The notes under the pieces: model-generated
Database searches by the model: none
Told to the model about the DNA's origin: nothing
What the model saw: the letters and a program-made list of their open reading frames with translations, nothing else
Assembly (NCBI RefSeq): GCF_040947875.1
Contig: NZ_JBFRXN010000002.1
Location: 3,286,001 to 3,350,000 of the forward strand
Direction: 5' to 3'
Source of the DNA: Pseudomonas sp. MYb118
GTDB lineage: Bacteria > Pseudomonadota > Gammaproteobacteria > Pseudomonadales > Pseudomonadaceae
Length of the DNA: 64,000 nucleotides
Program-made: the position numbers and the translations under genes
Shown here: positions 19,037 through 27,841 of the stretch, piece by piece
Layout of the letters: each line of letters opens with the position of its first letter
Position numbering within the stretch: the stretch's first letter is position 1

Positions 19037-19392
19037 GGCGGCCAATTACCTGTCGGAAATTAATATGGCCAGCCATCGTACAGGAAATGCCCGGTAATTG
19101 CTCGGCAAATATCCTGCAAGCCGATATCAGTGACCACGAATTGATTGAAAGTTGTTCGCTGAATATGCCTCTAAGCTGCTGTTTTAAATAAGAACAATCG
19201 TGGCTCAAGAGCGCTTTGCCGCCTGCCTGCATCAGGCAATGTGGCCGTGGCGGCCTGACGAGTGGCCGGATGCGCATCAGCCGACCCCGCAAAATCAAGG
19301 CCCGCAGCGCCTTTTCGCGAATGGCGGGATCAGGGCCGGGCGCCGTGCGTAAAAACGGGTAGAATGCCGCCCACGCAATGAGGGTATTGGAA
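19037..19392. other. gene-poor, AT-richer gap before cvfB
   Basis: 356 bp between the small basic protein gene and the CvfB-like gene. The first 150 bp are AT-richer than the surroundings and probably hold the divergent promoters. A 90-codon minus-strand reading (19026-19298) overlaps the real small gene and has no ribosome site or recognisable sequence, so it is not annotated. Confidence 0.5.
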
Positions 19393-20229
19393 ATGGCTTT
19401 AGTCGGGCGTTACAACAGTTTGCAAGTGGTTAAACACACTAACTTCGGTTTATATCTGGACGGTGGCGCGGATGGCGAAATTCTTCTGCCTAATCGTTAT
19501 ATCCCAAAAGATATTCCCAGCGAAGATGAAGACTGGTTGAATGTTTTCGTTTATCTGGACAGCGATGACAAACTTATCGCTACGACCGAAAAACCGAAAG
19601 TTCAAGTCGGTGAGTTTGCCAGTTTGAAAGTTGTTGAAGTCAACAGCATCGGCATTTTCCTCGACTGGGGTTTGCCCAAGGACCTGTTGCTGCCGTTTTC
19701 CGAAGAAAAGCGCCAGATGCAGGCCGGCGAGTATGTGGTGGTGCACGTCTACCTCGACAAGCACACCCGCCGCATCACCGCGACGGCGCGTCTGGACCGC
19801 TATCTGGACAAGACCGCAGCCAACTACACGGCGGGTCAGGAAGTTGACTTGCTGGTTGCCGAAGCCACCGACATGGGGTTCAAGGCGATCATCAACAACA
19901 AGCACTGGGGCCTGATCCACAAGAACGAAATCTTCAAGTTCATGCGCTCGGGCATGCGCGAGAAGGGTTTTATCAAGGAAGTGCGCAGCGACGGCAAAGT
20001 CAGCCTGAGCCTGCAACCGGTTGGCCAGGAAGCGGCCAGCAGCCTCAACTCGAAGATCCTCGCCAAGTTGCGTGAAAACAACGGCACCCTGGCCGTGAGC
20101 GACAAGAGCGACCCGGCGCTGATCAGCAGTCTGTTCGGCGTCAGCAAGGGCAACTTCAAGAAGGCCATTGGCGCGCTGTACAAGAATGGCCAGATCGTCA
20201 TTCATGCCGACCGCATTGAACTAAGTTGA
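19393..20229 (+). CDS. CvfB-family S1 RNA-binding protein
   Basis: 278 residues from the ATG at 19393 with GAGGG before it. It starts MALVGRYNSLQVVKHTNFGL and contains three S1-like beta-barrel segments (GLYLDGGADGEILLP, GIFLDWGLPKDLLLP, GFKAIINNKHWGLIH) and a C-terminal winged helix (ALISSLFGVSKGNFKKAIGAL). This is the order of S. aureus CvfB / B. subtilis YitL. Expected to bind RNA; role in Pseudomonas unclear. Interesting: the first codons are AT-richer than the rest. Confidence 0.88.
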   Translation: MALVGRYNSLQVVKHTNFGLYLDGGADGEILLPNRYIPKDIPSEDEDWLNVFVYLDSDDKLIATTEKPKVQVGEFASLKVVEVNSIGIFLDWGLPKDLLLPFSEEKRQMQAGEYVVVHVYLDKHTRRITATARLDRYLDKTAANYTAGQEVDLLVAEATDMGFKAIINNKHWGLIHKNEIFKFMRSGMREKGFIKEVRSDGKVSLSLQPVGQEAASSLNSKILAKLRENNGTLAVSDKSDPALISSLFGVSKGNFKKAIGALYKNGQIVIHADRIELS

Positions 20230-20275
20230 GCCTGCGCCTGCCCCATATAAGTCGATCACATGGGGTGGCACGGCG

Positions 20276-20665
20276 ATGAAGAAGTTTCTGTTTGCGTACG
20301 CCGGCAGCTTGCTGGCGATGCTCGTGCTCGATGGCATCTGGCTCGGGGCGTTGATGGCGCCCACCTACCGGGCGCTGTTGGGCACGATGCTGCTCGACCA
20401 GCCGCTGCTGGTTCCGGCCACTCTGTTCTATCTCCTTTACGCAGTCGGTTGCGTGGTCTTCGTGGTGTTGCCGGCCGGTACCTGGCAGCGCGCGGCTCGC
20501 CATGGCGCCTTGTTGGGTCTGGTCGCCTATGGCACTTATGACCTGAGCAATTGGGCCACCCTGCATGGCTGGCCGGTGCAACTGGTTGTGCTGGACATGG
20601 CCTGGGGTGCCGTCGCGACGTGCATTGCCTGCGTCGTCGGTTATCTGGCGGCGCGCAAAGCCTGA
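20276..20665 (+). CDS. DUF2177-family membrane protein
   Basis: 129 residues, four hydrophobic helices. Typical DUF2177 motifs: LDGIWLG in helix 1, ALLGLVAYGTYDLSNWATLHGWP in the middle and VVLDMAWGAV in the last helix. Function unknown. It follows the CvfB-like gene by 46 bp on the same strand and converges on an MFS gene with 2 bp between stops. Confidence 0.88.
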   Translation: MKKFLFAYAGSLLAMLVLDGIWLGALMAPTYRALLGTMLLDQPLLVPATLFYLLYAVGCVVFVVLPAGTWQRAARHGALLGLVAYGTYDLSNWATLHGWPVQLVVLDMAWGAVATCIACVVGYLAARKA

Positions 20666-20667
20666 CG

Positions 20668-21849
20668 TCAACGGTGGACGCCTGAAGCGCTTTCGGTGAC
20701 GCACGGCCCCTGTTCGGCGCTGACTGAGCCGAACGATAGGCCGCCGGCGATGAGCAGGCCGCTGCCGGCGATGATCAGGGCCGGTTGCAAGCCCCCGCTG
20801 AAATGGCTGCTCGACGCGGCGAGCAAGGGGCCGGCCAGTTGGCCCACGGCAAAGCAGGCGGTCAACAGCCCGGCGTTGCGTTGGGTGGCATGGGGCGCCA
20901 GTTCCCGCGAGCGTTGCATCACCAGTTGCATGCAGGCCAGGAACGGCCCACCGCACAGCAGCACACCCAGCGCCAGGCCCAGACCGCTGCCCAGCAGGCA
21001 GGCAAACACCCCGGCTGCCTGTAACCACAACGTGGCCATCAGCCAATGGCGGGTGGCATTCGGGTTGTGCCGACGCAGGCTCACCAGCACCACGCCCAGC
21101 GCCGACGCCAGGCCAAAGCACGGCCAGAACAGATCCGCTTGCCATTGCCCGTGGAACTGCGCGTTGGCCATTTGCGAGAGAAAGGTCGCCGGGATGATGT
21201 AGCCCAGACCGTACAGGCCGTAGATCAGGCCCAGGCGGCCGATGCCCGGGTTGCCGGATCGGGCGGTGTTCGGCGTGACGACCGCGCTGGTGGCCGGTTG
21301 CGGCAGGAACGGCAGGATCATCAGCAGCATCAGCAAACCGACCGCCGCGTACACCAGCCACAAGGTGGCGGAAGTCTGCTGCAACAGGTTCGAACCCAGG
21401 GCCAGCACCCCCGTGAGGAAAATCCCCAGGCCAGGGCCGGCGAACACCAGTGCACCCAGGCGCGGGCGGCCAGCGGCAGCCGCGAGCGGCTGGCTCAACG
21501 CGGTGATCATCACCAGCACCCAGGCACTGGCCACGCCGGTGCCGAAGCGCAGCAGCAGGTGCGACCAGAAGCCGTTGGCCCAGAACGAGGCCAGGGTCAG
21601 CAGCACACACAGCCACAAACCACCGAGCAAGCGCCGGCGCACTTGTTGCGGGCGACGGGAGAACATCGCGTCGACCGCGCCGACGAAATAGCCCAGGTAG
21701 TTGGCGGCGGCAATCAAACCGGCGGCGGTCAGGTCGATCTGACCTTCGCTGAGCAGGTGCGGCATCTGCGGAGTGAGGGCAAAGCGCCCGATACCCATGG
21801 CCATCATGAGTGCGATGAAACTGGCGAGTAAGCGAATCAGGGGAGACAT
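20668..21849 (-). CDS. YbfB/YjiJ-family MFS transporter
   Basis: 393 residues, about twelve hydrophobic helices. The beginning (ALMMAMGIGRFALTPQMPHLL) and AAANYLGYFVGA are characteristic of the YbfB/YjiJ group of major facilitator proteins. Substrate unknown. It is divergently transcribed from a LysR gene 103 bp away, the usual layout for a regulator and its transporter target. Confidence 0.85.
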   Translation of the reverse strand: MSPLIRLLASFIALMMAMGIGRFALTPQMPHLLSEGQIDLTAAGLIAAANYLGYFVGAVDAMFSRRPQQVRRRLLGGLWLCVLLTLASFWANGFWSHLLLRFGTGVASAWVLVMITALSQPLAAAAGRPRLGALVFAGPGLGIFLTGVLALGSNLLQQTSATLWLVYAAVGLLMLLMILPFLPQPATSAVVTPNTARSGNPGIGRLGLIYGLYGLGYIIPATFLSQMANAQFHGQWQADLFWPCFGLASALGVVLVSLRRHNPNATRHWLMATLWLQAAGVFACLLGSGLGLALGVLLCGGPFLACMQLVMQRSRELAPHATQRNAGLLTACFAVGQLAGPLLAASSSHFSGGLQPALIIAGSGLLIAGGLSFGSVSAEQGPCVTESASGVHR

Positions 21850-21952
21850 GGTCTGGATTCCGGCAGAGGATCAATGACCGTCAGGCTAGGACTGATTGAC
21901 TTTCTTTAAAAATGAATAATAGTGAGTAACTTGTTCTGATTTGGAGAAAGTC

Positions 21953-22846
21953 GTGGAATTCAGCCAATTGCGCATCTTCCAGGCAGTGGCCGAGGAAGGT
22001 TCGGTGACCCGTGCGGCCGAGCGCCTGCATCGGGTGCCGTCGAACCTGTCGACCCGACTCAAGCAGCTCGAAGAGCAGCTGGGTGTAGAACTCTTCCTGC
22101 GCGAGCGTCAGCGTTTGCAACTGTCGCCAGCGGGAAAAGTCCTGCTGGATTACACGACCAAGCTGTTCAGCCTGCATGACGAAGCGCAAGCGGCGGTGCA
22201 GGGCGGGCAACCGGCGGGGGATTTCGTACTGGGCACGATGTACAGCACGGCGGCGATCCACCTGCCACGGCTGTTGGCCCGCTACCACCGCACCTACCCG
22301 GCGGTGAACCTGCAAGTGCAGGCCGCCCCCAGCGGCGAACTGCTCGAAGGCCTGCTGACCGGCCGCCTCGATGCCGCGCTGGTGGACGGCCCGCTGGAAC
22401 TGGCCGGGCTCGACGGCGTGCCTTTGTGCGACGAGCGCCTGGTGCTGATCAGCGAGGTCGATCATCCTCCGGTCCGCAGTGCGCTGGATGTGCAGGGGCG
22501 GGCGGTGTTCACCTTTCGCCAGGGCTGTTCCTACCGGATGCGCCTGGAAGCCTGGTTCGCGCATTATCACGCGGCCATGGGGCGGGCGATGGAGATCGAG
22601 TCCTATCAGGGCATGCTCGCCTGTGTGATTGCCGGTTCCGGGGTGGCGTTGATGGCCGAGTCGATGCTCGCCAGCCTGCCGGGGCGTGAGAGCGTCGCGG
22701 TGCACCCGTTGGCCGAGCCCTTCGCCAGCGCGACGACCTGGCTGATGTGGCGCAAGGGCATGGTGGGCGCCAACCTGAACGCGTGGATCGAGCAACAGCA
22801 AATGGACTTTCCAGCGGCAGCGGTGCCCGTCCAGGCCACGGCTTGA
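21953..22846 (+). CDS. LysR-family transcriptional regulator
   Basis: 297 residues from the GTG at 21953, chosen because GGAG lies six bases before it and it gives the standard MEFSQLRIFQAVAEEGSV start; a TTG at 21941 has no site. Helix-turn-helix at residues 4-62 (RAAERLHRVPSNLSTRLKQL), then the effector-binding domain. Probably regulates the divergent MFS gene. The family resemblance is to regulators such as PtxR/CysB-like activators of efflux, but this is loose. Confidence 0.88.
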   Translation: MEFSQLRIFQAVAEEGSVTRAAERLHRVPSNLSTRLKQLEEQLGVELFLRERQRLQLSPAGKVLLDYTTKLFSLHDEAQAAVQGGQPAGDFVLGTMYSTAAIHLPRLLARYHRTYPAVNLQVQAAPSGELLEGLLTGRLDAALVDGPLELAGLDGVPLCDERLVLISEVDHPPVRSALDVQGRAVFTFRQGCSYRMRLEAWFAHYHAAMGRAMEIESYQGMLACVIAGSGVALMAESMLASLPGRESVAVHPLAEPFASATTWLMWRKGMVGANLNAWIEQQQMDFPAAAVPVQATA

Positions 22847-22985
22847 ACTAACGGTCAGGTATTTGGATCAATTCAGTAACAGATCATTGCGGATTTTGCT
22901 GCGCATTGCGTAGGACTTCGGACTATTATCAGTGCGAAGGGGCTACAGAATTTTAGCCACCCGGCATTACCCTGAAGGGGGCAAC

Positions 22986-23114
22986 ATGAAAGAGAAAATC
23001 CAGAACTGGCTGCACGACCTCGGTGTCGCACTCGGTTTGATCGAACCGCCACTGCAACCCGTGCCGATCCGTACCGACGACGAACAGCGTCGACGCCAGC
23101 AGCGCCGCCGATAA
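22986..23114 (+). CDS. small PA1414-like protein
   Basis: 42 residues: MKEKIQNWLHDLGVALGLIE followed by PPLQP and a very basic end (RRRQQRRR). GAAGGGGG lies before the ATG. I recall a P. aeruginosa small protein (PA1414) of this shape, and the nearby guanidinobutyrate genes (PA1418-PA1422 in that species) support the match by gene order. PA1414 is known for strong expression at low oxygen, but no clear Anr box is seen here. Amphipathic helix plus arginine tail suggests RNA, DNA or membrane contact. Confidence 0.65.
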   Translation: MKEKIQNWLHDLGVALGLIEPPLQPVPIRTDDEQRRRQQRRR

Positions 23115-23189
23115 GCGCTCGATATGCAATGGCGGTAGCCGCGACCGAGCACCGCGAGGCTGGTCCTGCCTCGGGTGCCCGACAGCTGA

Positions 23190-23441
23190 TTAATGCCGCC
23201 CGATGGCGAGCAAAAACCGGCTCAAATCATTCGCCGTCCTGGCGTTCCTGAGCATCTGGTCCTCCTCTGCGGTAAACGCCGTCAGCCCCAGTTCATCTTC
23301 CAGATGGAAGATCAGGTCTTCGATATCGGCTTTGTCCAATCCCAATTCCATCAGGCTGGCGTTGTCGTCGAAGTCCTCCTGGTCTTCCAACAGCCGGCTG
23401 ATGTAGCGATGCACGGCGGCACGCACGGCAGCTTTTTTCAT
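23190..23441 (-). CDS. acyl-carrier-protein-like domain lacking the serine
   Basis: 83 residues from the ATG at 23441. The fold signature of a carrier protein is clear: VRAAVHRYISRLL helix, DDNASLMELGLD, then IEDLIFHLEDELGLTAF and a last helix. But the residue that should be the phosphopantetheine-bearing serine (LGxDSL) is lysine: LGLDKADIEDL. So it cannot be loaded in the normal way. It may be a protein-interaction module rather than an acyl carrier. It is 55 bp downstream of the MBL-fold hydrolase gene on the same strand. Confidence 0.7.
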   Translation of the reverse strand: MKKAAVRAAVHRYISRLLEDQEDFDDNASLMELGLDKADIEDLIFHLEDELGLTAFTAEEDQMLRNARTANDLSRFLLAIGRH

Positions 23442-23496
23442 GAGCGTTCTTCGCGGGGCATGACAGGTGTGGCCCCGACCTTGAGTACAGCAGGCC

Positions 23497-24222
23497 TCAG
23501 TCGTGCGAGCGCTGCCACTCGTCAATCATGTTGCGCAAATGCTCCCCGGAAAAACTGCCGAAATGGCCACCGTGTACCGTCCGCACCGGCAGCGCGCGCA
23601 GGCGTTGCAGGCTGCGGGCGTAGTCGTCGAGGTTGGAGTGGTAGGCGTCTTCGATCAGCGGCCCGTCGTAGATGATGTCGCCACTGAACAGGGTTTCGCT
23701 GGCGGCTTCATACAGGCTGATGCCGCCCGGCGAATGACCGGGGGTGTGCAGTACCTGCAACACGCGATTGCCCAGGTCGAGCACGTCGCCGTCCTCGATC
23801 GTGCCGGTGGCCGGGGCGGCCTTGACCCGGTACTCGGCGTAGCACAACGGGCAGTCGGGGTGCGCCTCGAACATGTCATCGCCAACGAAGGCGCGGCTCA
23901 AGTCGTTTTCGCCATCGGGTGCGGCGAGGATGTCGGCCTCGGCGGGGTGCACCAGGCGTTCGGGGAATTCGTGGTGGCCGGCGATGTGATCGAAATGGCA
24001 GTGGCTGGCCACCGCCACCAGCGGCCGCTCGGTGAGCCACGGCAGTTGTTCGCGCAGGCTGACCAGCCCGGAACCGCTGTCGAGCAGCAGGTCCTTGTCG
24101 CGACCCTGGATGTGCCAGAGGTTGCAGCGGTAGAAGGGGCGGATGTACGGCTCGTGGATCAGGCGGATGCCGTCGCTGAGCGGCTGGACCTCGAACCACT
24201 GGTCGCGGGAAACAATCTTCAT
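23497..24222 (-). CDS. MBL-fold metallo-hydrolase
   Basis: 241 residues from the ATG at 24222 (GGAG ten bases before). Metallo-beta-lactamase fold: SHCHFDHIAGHHEF carries the HxHxDH metal ligands (about residue 87), HTPGHSPGGISL a further histidine, SGDIIYDG the bridging aspartate and TVHGGHFG the last histidine. HPDCPLCYAEYR adds a CxxC not needed for catalysis. Likely a hydrolase of a small ester, thioester or lactone; substrate unknown. Likely co-transcribed with the carrier-like gene behind it. Confidence 0.85.
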   Translation of the reverse strand: MKIVSRDQWFEVQPLSDGIRLIHEPYIRPFYRCNLWHIQGRDKDLLLDSGSGLVSLREQLPWLTERPLVAVASHCHFDHIAGHHEFPERLVHPAEADILAAPDGENDLSRAFVGDDMFEAHPDCPLCYAEYRVKAAPATGTIEDGDVLDLGNRVLQVLHTPGHSPGGISLYEAASETLFSGDIIYDGPLIEDAYHSNLDDYARSLQRLRALPVRTVHGGHFGSFSGEHLRNMIDEWQRSHD

Positions 24223-24241
24223 CAAGGGGTTTCTCCGGGCG

Positions 24242-24276
24242 AAAAAAAACGAGTGTGGCAACCGACGCCACACTCG
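24242..24276 (-). terminator. intrinsic terminator of the sodium symporter gene
   Basis: On the minus strand CGAGTGTGGC pairs with GCCACACTCG (24250-24259 with 24267-24276) and is followed by eight T. It ends the symporter message right before the ribosome site of the MBL gene, so that gene needs its own promoter or read-through. Confidence 0.9.
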
Positions 24277-24307
24277 TCGAAGAAAGCATCGTAACCGTGT
24301 ATTGAGC

Positions 24308-25687
24308 TTAGATGGCGCTGGCCACTGCAGCTGGACGGCGGGACATCAGGCTCACCACGACAAAACTCACCAGGCCTACCGCGAGGCTGTAGTAGATCGG
24401 GGTGTTGGCGTCCAGGCCGTCCTTGACCATGAACAGCAGGGCAGTGGCAAAACCCATGCCCATGCTGGCGATGGCGCCGGCGGTAGTAGCGCGTTTCCAG
24501 AAGATGGCACCCATCAGCGGGATCAGCATGCCGCCCACCAGCAGGTTGTACGCCAGGGTCAGGGCGCTGATCACGTCGTTCACCACCAGGGCGATACCCA
24601 GCACCACCACGCCGGTCAGCAGGGTCACCAGGCGGTTGAGGCTCAGGCTCGACTGCTTGCCACCGCGCAGTTTTGGCAGCAGGTCTTCACTCAGGGTGGT
24701 AGCGGCAGCCAGCAGGCCGGCGCTGGCGGTGGACATCATGGCTGCCAGTGCGGCGGCGATCACCAGGCCACGGATACCGTCCGGCAGGGACAGTTTGACG
24801 ATGGCGGCGAAGGCGTTGTTGACGTTGTCCAGGTCCGGGATCAACACATGCGCAGCCATACCGATCAGGGCGCAGGCCAGGCCGTAGAGGATGCAGTAGA
24901 TACCGGCGGCGGTGCCGGCGTATTGCGCGACCTTGGCGGTCTTGACGGTGAACACCCGCTGCCAGATGTCCTGGCCGATCAGGATGCCGAAGAAGTAGAT
25001 CATGAAGTAGGTGATGATGGTGTCCCAACCGATGGTGGTGAAGCTGAAGCTCGCCGCCGGCAGTTTGGTCACCAGCTCATCCCAGCCGCCGACGCGGTAC
25101 AGGCAGATCGGCAACAGGATGAACATCAGGCCGACGGTCTTGATGATGAACTGGACGATGTCGGTCAGGGTCAGCGACCACATGCCGCCGATGGCCGAGT
25201 AGACCACCACCACGCCACCACCGAGCAGCACCGAGATCCAGAACGGCAGGCCGAACAGCACTTGCAGCACGGTGCCGATGGCGAGGATCGAGGTCACGCC
25301 GATCATCAGCGCGTACGCCAGCATGATCACCGCGCTCGCGGAGCGGGCCATCGGGTTGTAGCGTTTCTCCAGCACCTGGGTCACGGTGTAGATCTTCAGT
25401 TTCAACAGCGGTTTGGCCAGAAACAGGTTCAGCGCCACGATCCCGCAACCCAGTGCGGCGCACAGCCAGAAACCGGAAATGCCATGCACGTAGCCCAGGC
25501 GCACGGTGCCGACCGTGGACGCGCCGCCCAGGACGGTGGCGGCCATGGTGCCCATGTACAGGGTCGGCCCCAGGTTGCGGCCCGCGACCAGAAACTCTTC
25601 GTTGGTCTTGGCCTTGCGCATGCCGAAGTAGCCGAGAACCAGCATCGCAGCGGCGTAAATGAGAACGACGAATAAATCCAATGCCAT
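24308..25687 (-). CDS. sodium:solute symporter (SSS family)
   Basis: 459 residues from the ATG at 25687 (GGAG ten bases before), about 13 membrane helices. SSS motifs: FLVAGRNLGP in the first loop, GSTVGTVRLGYVHGISGFW-type glycine-rich second segment, and GLVIAAALAAMMSTASAGLLAAATT (sodium-site serines). It takes up an organic solute with sodium. Its place beside gbuA suggests guanidinobutyrate, its product or a related guanidino compound, by inference from the P. aeruginosa order PA1418-PA1422. Confidence 0.88.
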   Translation of the reverse strand: MALDLFVVLIYAAAMLVLGYFGMRKAKTNEEFLVAGRNLGPTLYMGTMAATVLGGASTVGTVRLGYVHGISGFWLCAALGCGIVALNLFLAKPLLKLKIYTVTQVLEKRYNPMARSASAVIMLAYALMIGVTSILAIGTVLQVLFGLPFWISVLLGGGVVVVYSAIGGMWSLTLTDIVQFIIKTVGLMFILLPICLYRVGGWDELVTKLPAASFSFTTIGWDTIITYFMIYFFGILIGQDIWQRVFTVKTAKVAQYAGTAAGIYCILYGLACALIGMAAHVLIPDLDNVNNAFAAIVKLSLPDGIRGLVIAAALAAMMSTASAGLLAAATTLSEDLLPKLRGGKQSSLSLNRLVTLLTGVVVLGIALVVNDVISALTLAYNLLVGGMLIPLMGAIFWKRATTAGAIASMGMGFATALLFMVKDGLDANTPIYYSLAVGLVSFVVVSLMSRRPAAVASAI

Positions 25688-25749
25688 GATGGCGTTTCTC
25701 CGATTGTCTTTTTTATGGTGAAACAAAGAAATTCTATGAGGTGGCTCTA

Positions 25750-25840
25750 CTGTGGGAGCGAGCCTGCTCGCGATAGCGATTTGTCAGTCACATTGCTGTT
25801 GACTGTGCCGCCGTCATCGCGAGCAGGCTCGCTCCCACAG
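25750..25840. repeat. REP pair (GTGGG/CCTG subtype)
   Basis: Inserted between the NCS1 permease and symporter genes of the same orientation, so it could limit expression of the downstream symporter. Confidence 0.9.
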
Positions 25841-25851
25841 TTGATGAGTAA

Positions 25852-27357
25852 TCAGGCCACCTGACGCAAAGCCGTATCCGCAGCCGCACCCTTGCTCCGA
25901 ACATCCCCCGGTCCATACACCGCCGCCGGTTCCGGGAACAGGCTGAGCAGCACCAGGTACACCACCGAGGCCAGGCCCAGTGTCACCGGCAGGCTGATGT
26001 CGATGCCGTCGGCCAGGTTGCCGAGCACGCCGACGAATTGCCCTGGCAGGTTGACGAAGCACAGGCCCACCAGTGCGCTGGGGATCCAGGCTCCCAGGCC
26101 GCGCCAGTTCCAGCCGTGGGCGAACCAGTAGCGGCCGCCTTGCTCGCCGCGGGTGAATACTTGCAGGTCATCCGGGCAGTAGAAGCCGCGACGCATCACC
26201 AGGCCGATGATCATGATCACCATCCACGGGGTGGTGCAGGTGATGATCAGCACGGCGAAGGTCGACACGCTCTGCACCAGGTTGGCGGCGAAGCGCCCGA
26301 TGAAGATGAAGGCGATCGACATCACCCCGATCAGCAACGTCGCCTTGACCCGCGACAGCACGCGCGGGAACACGCTGGACATGTCCAGGCCGGTGCCATA
26401 CAGCGAAGTGGTGCCGGTGGACATGCCGCCGATCACCGCAATCAGGCACACCGGCAGGAAGAACCAGTTCGGCGACACCGCCAGCAGGCCACCGACGTAG
26501 TTGTTGGCAGCGATGTAGTCCGGTGCCTTGATCGCCACGATGGTGGCGGTCGCCAGGCCAAACAGGAACGGGATGAACGTGGCGATCTGTGAGAGCACCA
26601 CGGCCACCATGATCTGCGCCTTGGGGGTATGACGCGGGATGTAGCGCGACCAGTCGCCGAGGAACGCACCGAAGGAAATCGGGTTGCTCATGGCCACCAG
26701 CGCCGCGCCGATGAAGGCTGCCCAGAAGCCCGGTTGGCCGAAGCTCACGGTGCCGGCGTAGTTCACATCGAAAGGCCCGGCGAAAGCGAACACGCCCAGC
26801 AGAAACAGCAGGCTGGCGCTCCACACCGCGATCTTGTTGACCCACAGCAGGAAGCGGAAGCCATAGATGCACACGGTCAGCACCAGGATTGCGAACAGAC
26901 CGTAGGCCAGGCCCAGGGTCAGGTCGGTTTCCGGCAGGCCGACCAGGCGCTTGGCGCCGCCGATCAGGGCATCCCCCGAACTCCATACCGACAGCGAGAA
27001 AAACGCGATGGCGGTCAGCAACGACAGGAACGAGCCGACGATCCGCCCGTGCACGCCGAAGTGCGCACCGGAAGACACGGCGTTGTTGGTGCCGTTGAGC
27101 GGGCCGAACAGCCCCATGGGTGCGAGGATCAGCGAACCGAGCAGCACGCCCAGCACAATCGCCGCTACGCCTGCCTGGAAAGACAGGCCGAACAGTACCG
27201 GGAAGCTGCCGAGCACGGCGGTGGCGAAGGTGTTGGAGCCACCGAAGATCATCCGGAACAGGTCCGTGGGGCCCGCGGTGCGCTCGTTGTCCGGGATCTG
27301 TTCGACCCCGTGGGTTTCAATCTGCGTAAGGCTTTGGTCGTTGTTGTTGTTATTCAT
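25852..27357 (-). CDS. NCS1-family permease (cytosine/purine type)
   Basis: 501 residues, about 12 helices. Starts MNNNNNDQSLTQIETHGVEQ, then the NCS1 region FGGSNTFATAVLGSFPVLFG and ALVAMSNPISFGAFLGDWSRYIP. NCS1 proteins carry nucleobases, hydantoins, thiamin and related nitrogen compounds with sodium or protons. Here it is in the gbu locus, so a guanidino compound is a reasonable guess. Start has GGAGCAGATC before the ATG. Runs of AAC codons at the 5' end are unusual. Confidence 0.87.
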   Translation of the reverse strand: MNNNNNDQSLTQIETHGVEQIPDNERTAGPTDLFRMIFGGSNTFATAVLGSFPVLFGLSFQAGVAAIVLGVLLGSLILAPMGLFGPLNGTNNAVSSGAHFGVHGRIVGSFLSLLTAIAFFSLSVWSSGDALIGGAKRLVGLPETDLTLGLAYGLFAILVLTVCIYGFRFLLWVNKIAVWSASLLFLLGVFAFAGPFDVNYAGTVSFGQPGFWAAFIGAALVAMSNPISFGAFLGDWSRYIPRHTPKAQIMVAVVLSQIATFIPFLFGLATATIVAIKAPDYIAANNYVGGLLAVSPNWFFLPVCLIAVIGGMSTGTTSLYGTGLDMSSVFPRVLSRVKATLLIGVMSIAFIFIGRFAANLVQSVSTFAVLIITCTTPWMVIMIIGLVMRRGFYCPDDLQVFTRGEQGGRYWFAHGWNWRGLGAWIPSALVGLCFVNLPGQFVGVLGNLADGIDISLPVTLGLASVVYLVLLSLFPEPAAVYGPGDVRSKGAAADTALRQVA

Positions 27358-27409
27358 GATCTGCTCCGATCATAAAGGCGCGCTCATCACTGTGAGCGTC
27401 ACCGTTTGG

Positions 27410-27832
27410 CTAAGGTGTTGGCAGCCCTTCCGGCATTGCGGACAAATGTTCGTGACAGGCCAGCCACAGGCCTTGTTGTTCTTGGCCAGACGCTTGTTTT
27501 CTGAAAACAATCGTCTCGCGCTCCTGGCTGAAGTGTTGCTCCCCTTGCATGCGCAGCTCGGTGGCCACGTCATGGATGAAAATCGCCACGTCACCCTGCA
27601 GGCTGACGACAGCGTTGCTTGAGGTGCACGACACCACCTCGAAGCCATCCTCGGCGCGCCAGCTGTCCCACAACGCCTGGTAGGCATCGCGCGACAGCAG
27701 GGGCTGTTCGAGGGTGTAGAACACGAAGCTGGCATCGGCGCTGAAGGCGCCGAAGTAAGCCTCGCGATCGTTACGGGCAAAGGCGGCTACCAGTTCGGCG
27801 GCCGCTTGCAGAACCTGATCACGTGCAGTCAT
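27410..27832 (-). CDS. NTF2-like protein (DUF3225/SnoaL-like)
   Basis: 140 residues. An N-terminal helix (VLQAAAELVAAFARNDREAYF) and a curved beta sheet (ADASFVFYTLEQPLLSRDAY, DVAIFIHDVATELRMQG) make the cone-shaped NTF2 fold. Such domains hold small ligands or act as ketosteroid-isomerase-like enzymes. GAGGA precedes the ATG, only 9 bp after gbuA, so it is part of the gbuA operon. Role in guanidinobutyrate use unknown. Confidence 0.8.
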   Translation of the reverse strand: MTARDQVLQAAAELVAAFARNDREAYFGAFSADASFVFYTLEQPLLSRDAYQALWDSWRAEDGFEVVSCTSSNAVVSLQGDVAIFIHDVATELRMQGEQHFSQERETIVFRKQASGQEQQGLWLACHEHLSAMPEGLPTP

Positions 27833-27841
27833 GGCAAGTCC

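Noticed and set aside
19026..19298. 90-codon minus-strand reading upstream of the CvfB-like gene
   Set aside because: Overlaps the 5' end of the real small gene in another frame, has no ribosome site and no recognisable sequence.
22858..22871. Anr box before the PA1414-like gene
   Set aside because: Only one half (ATCAA) matches; the left half reads GGTAT instead of TTGAT.
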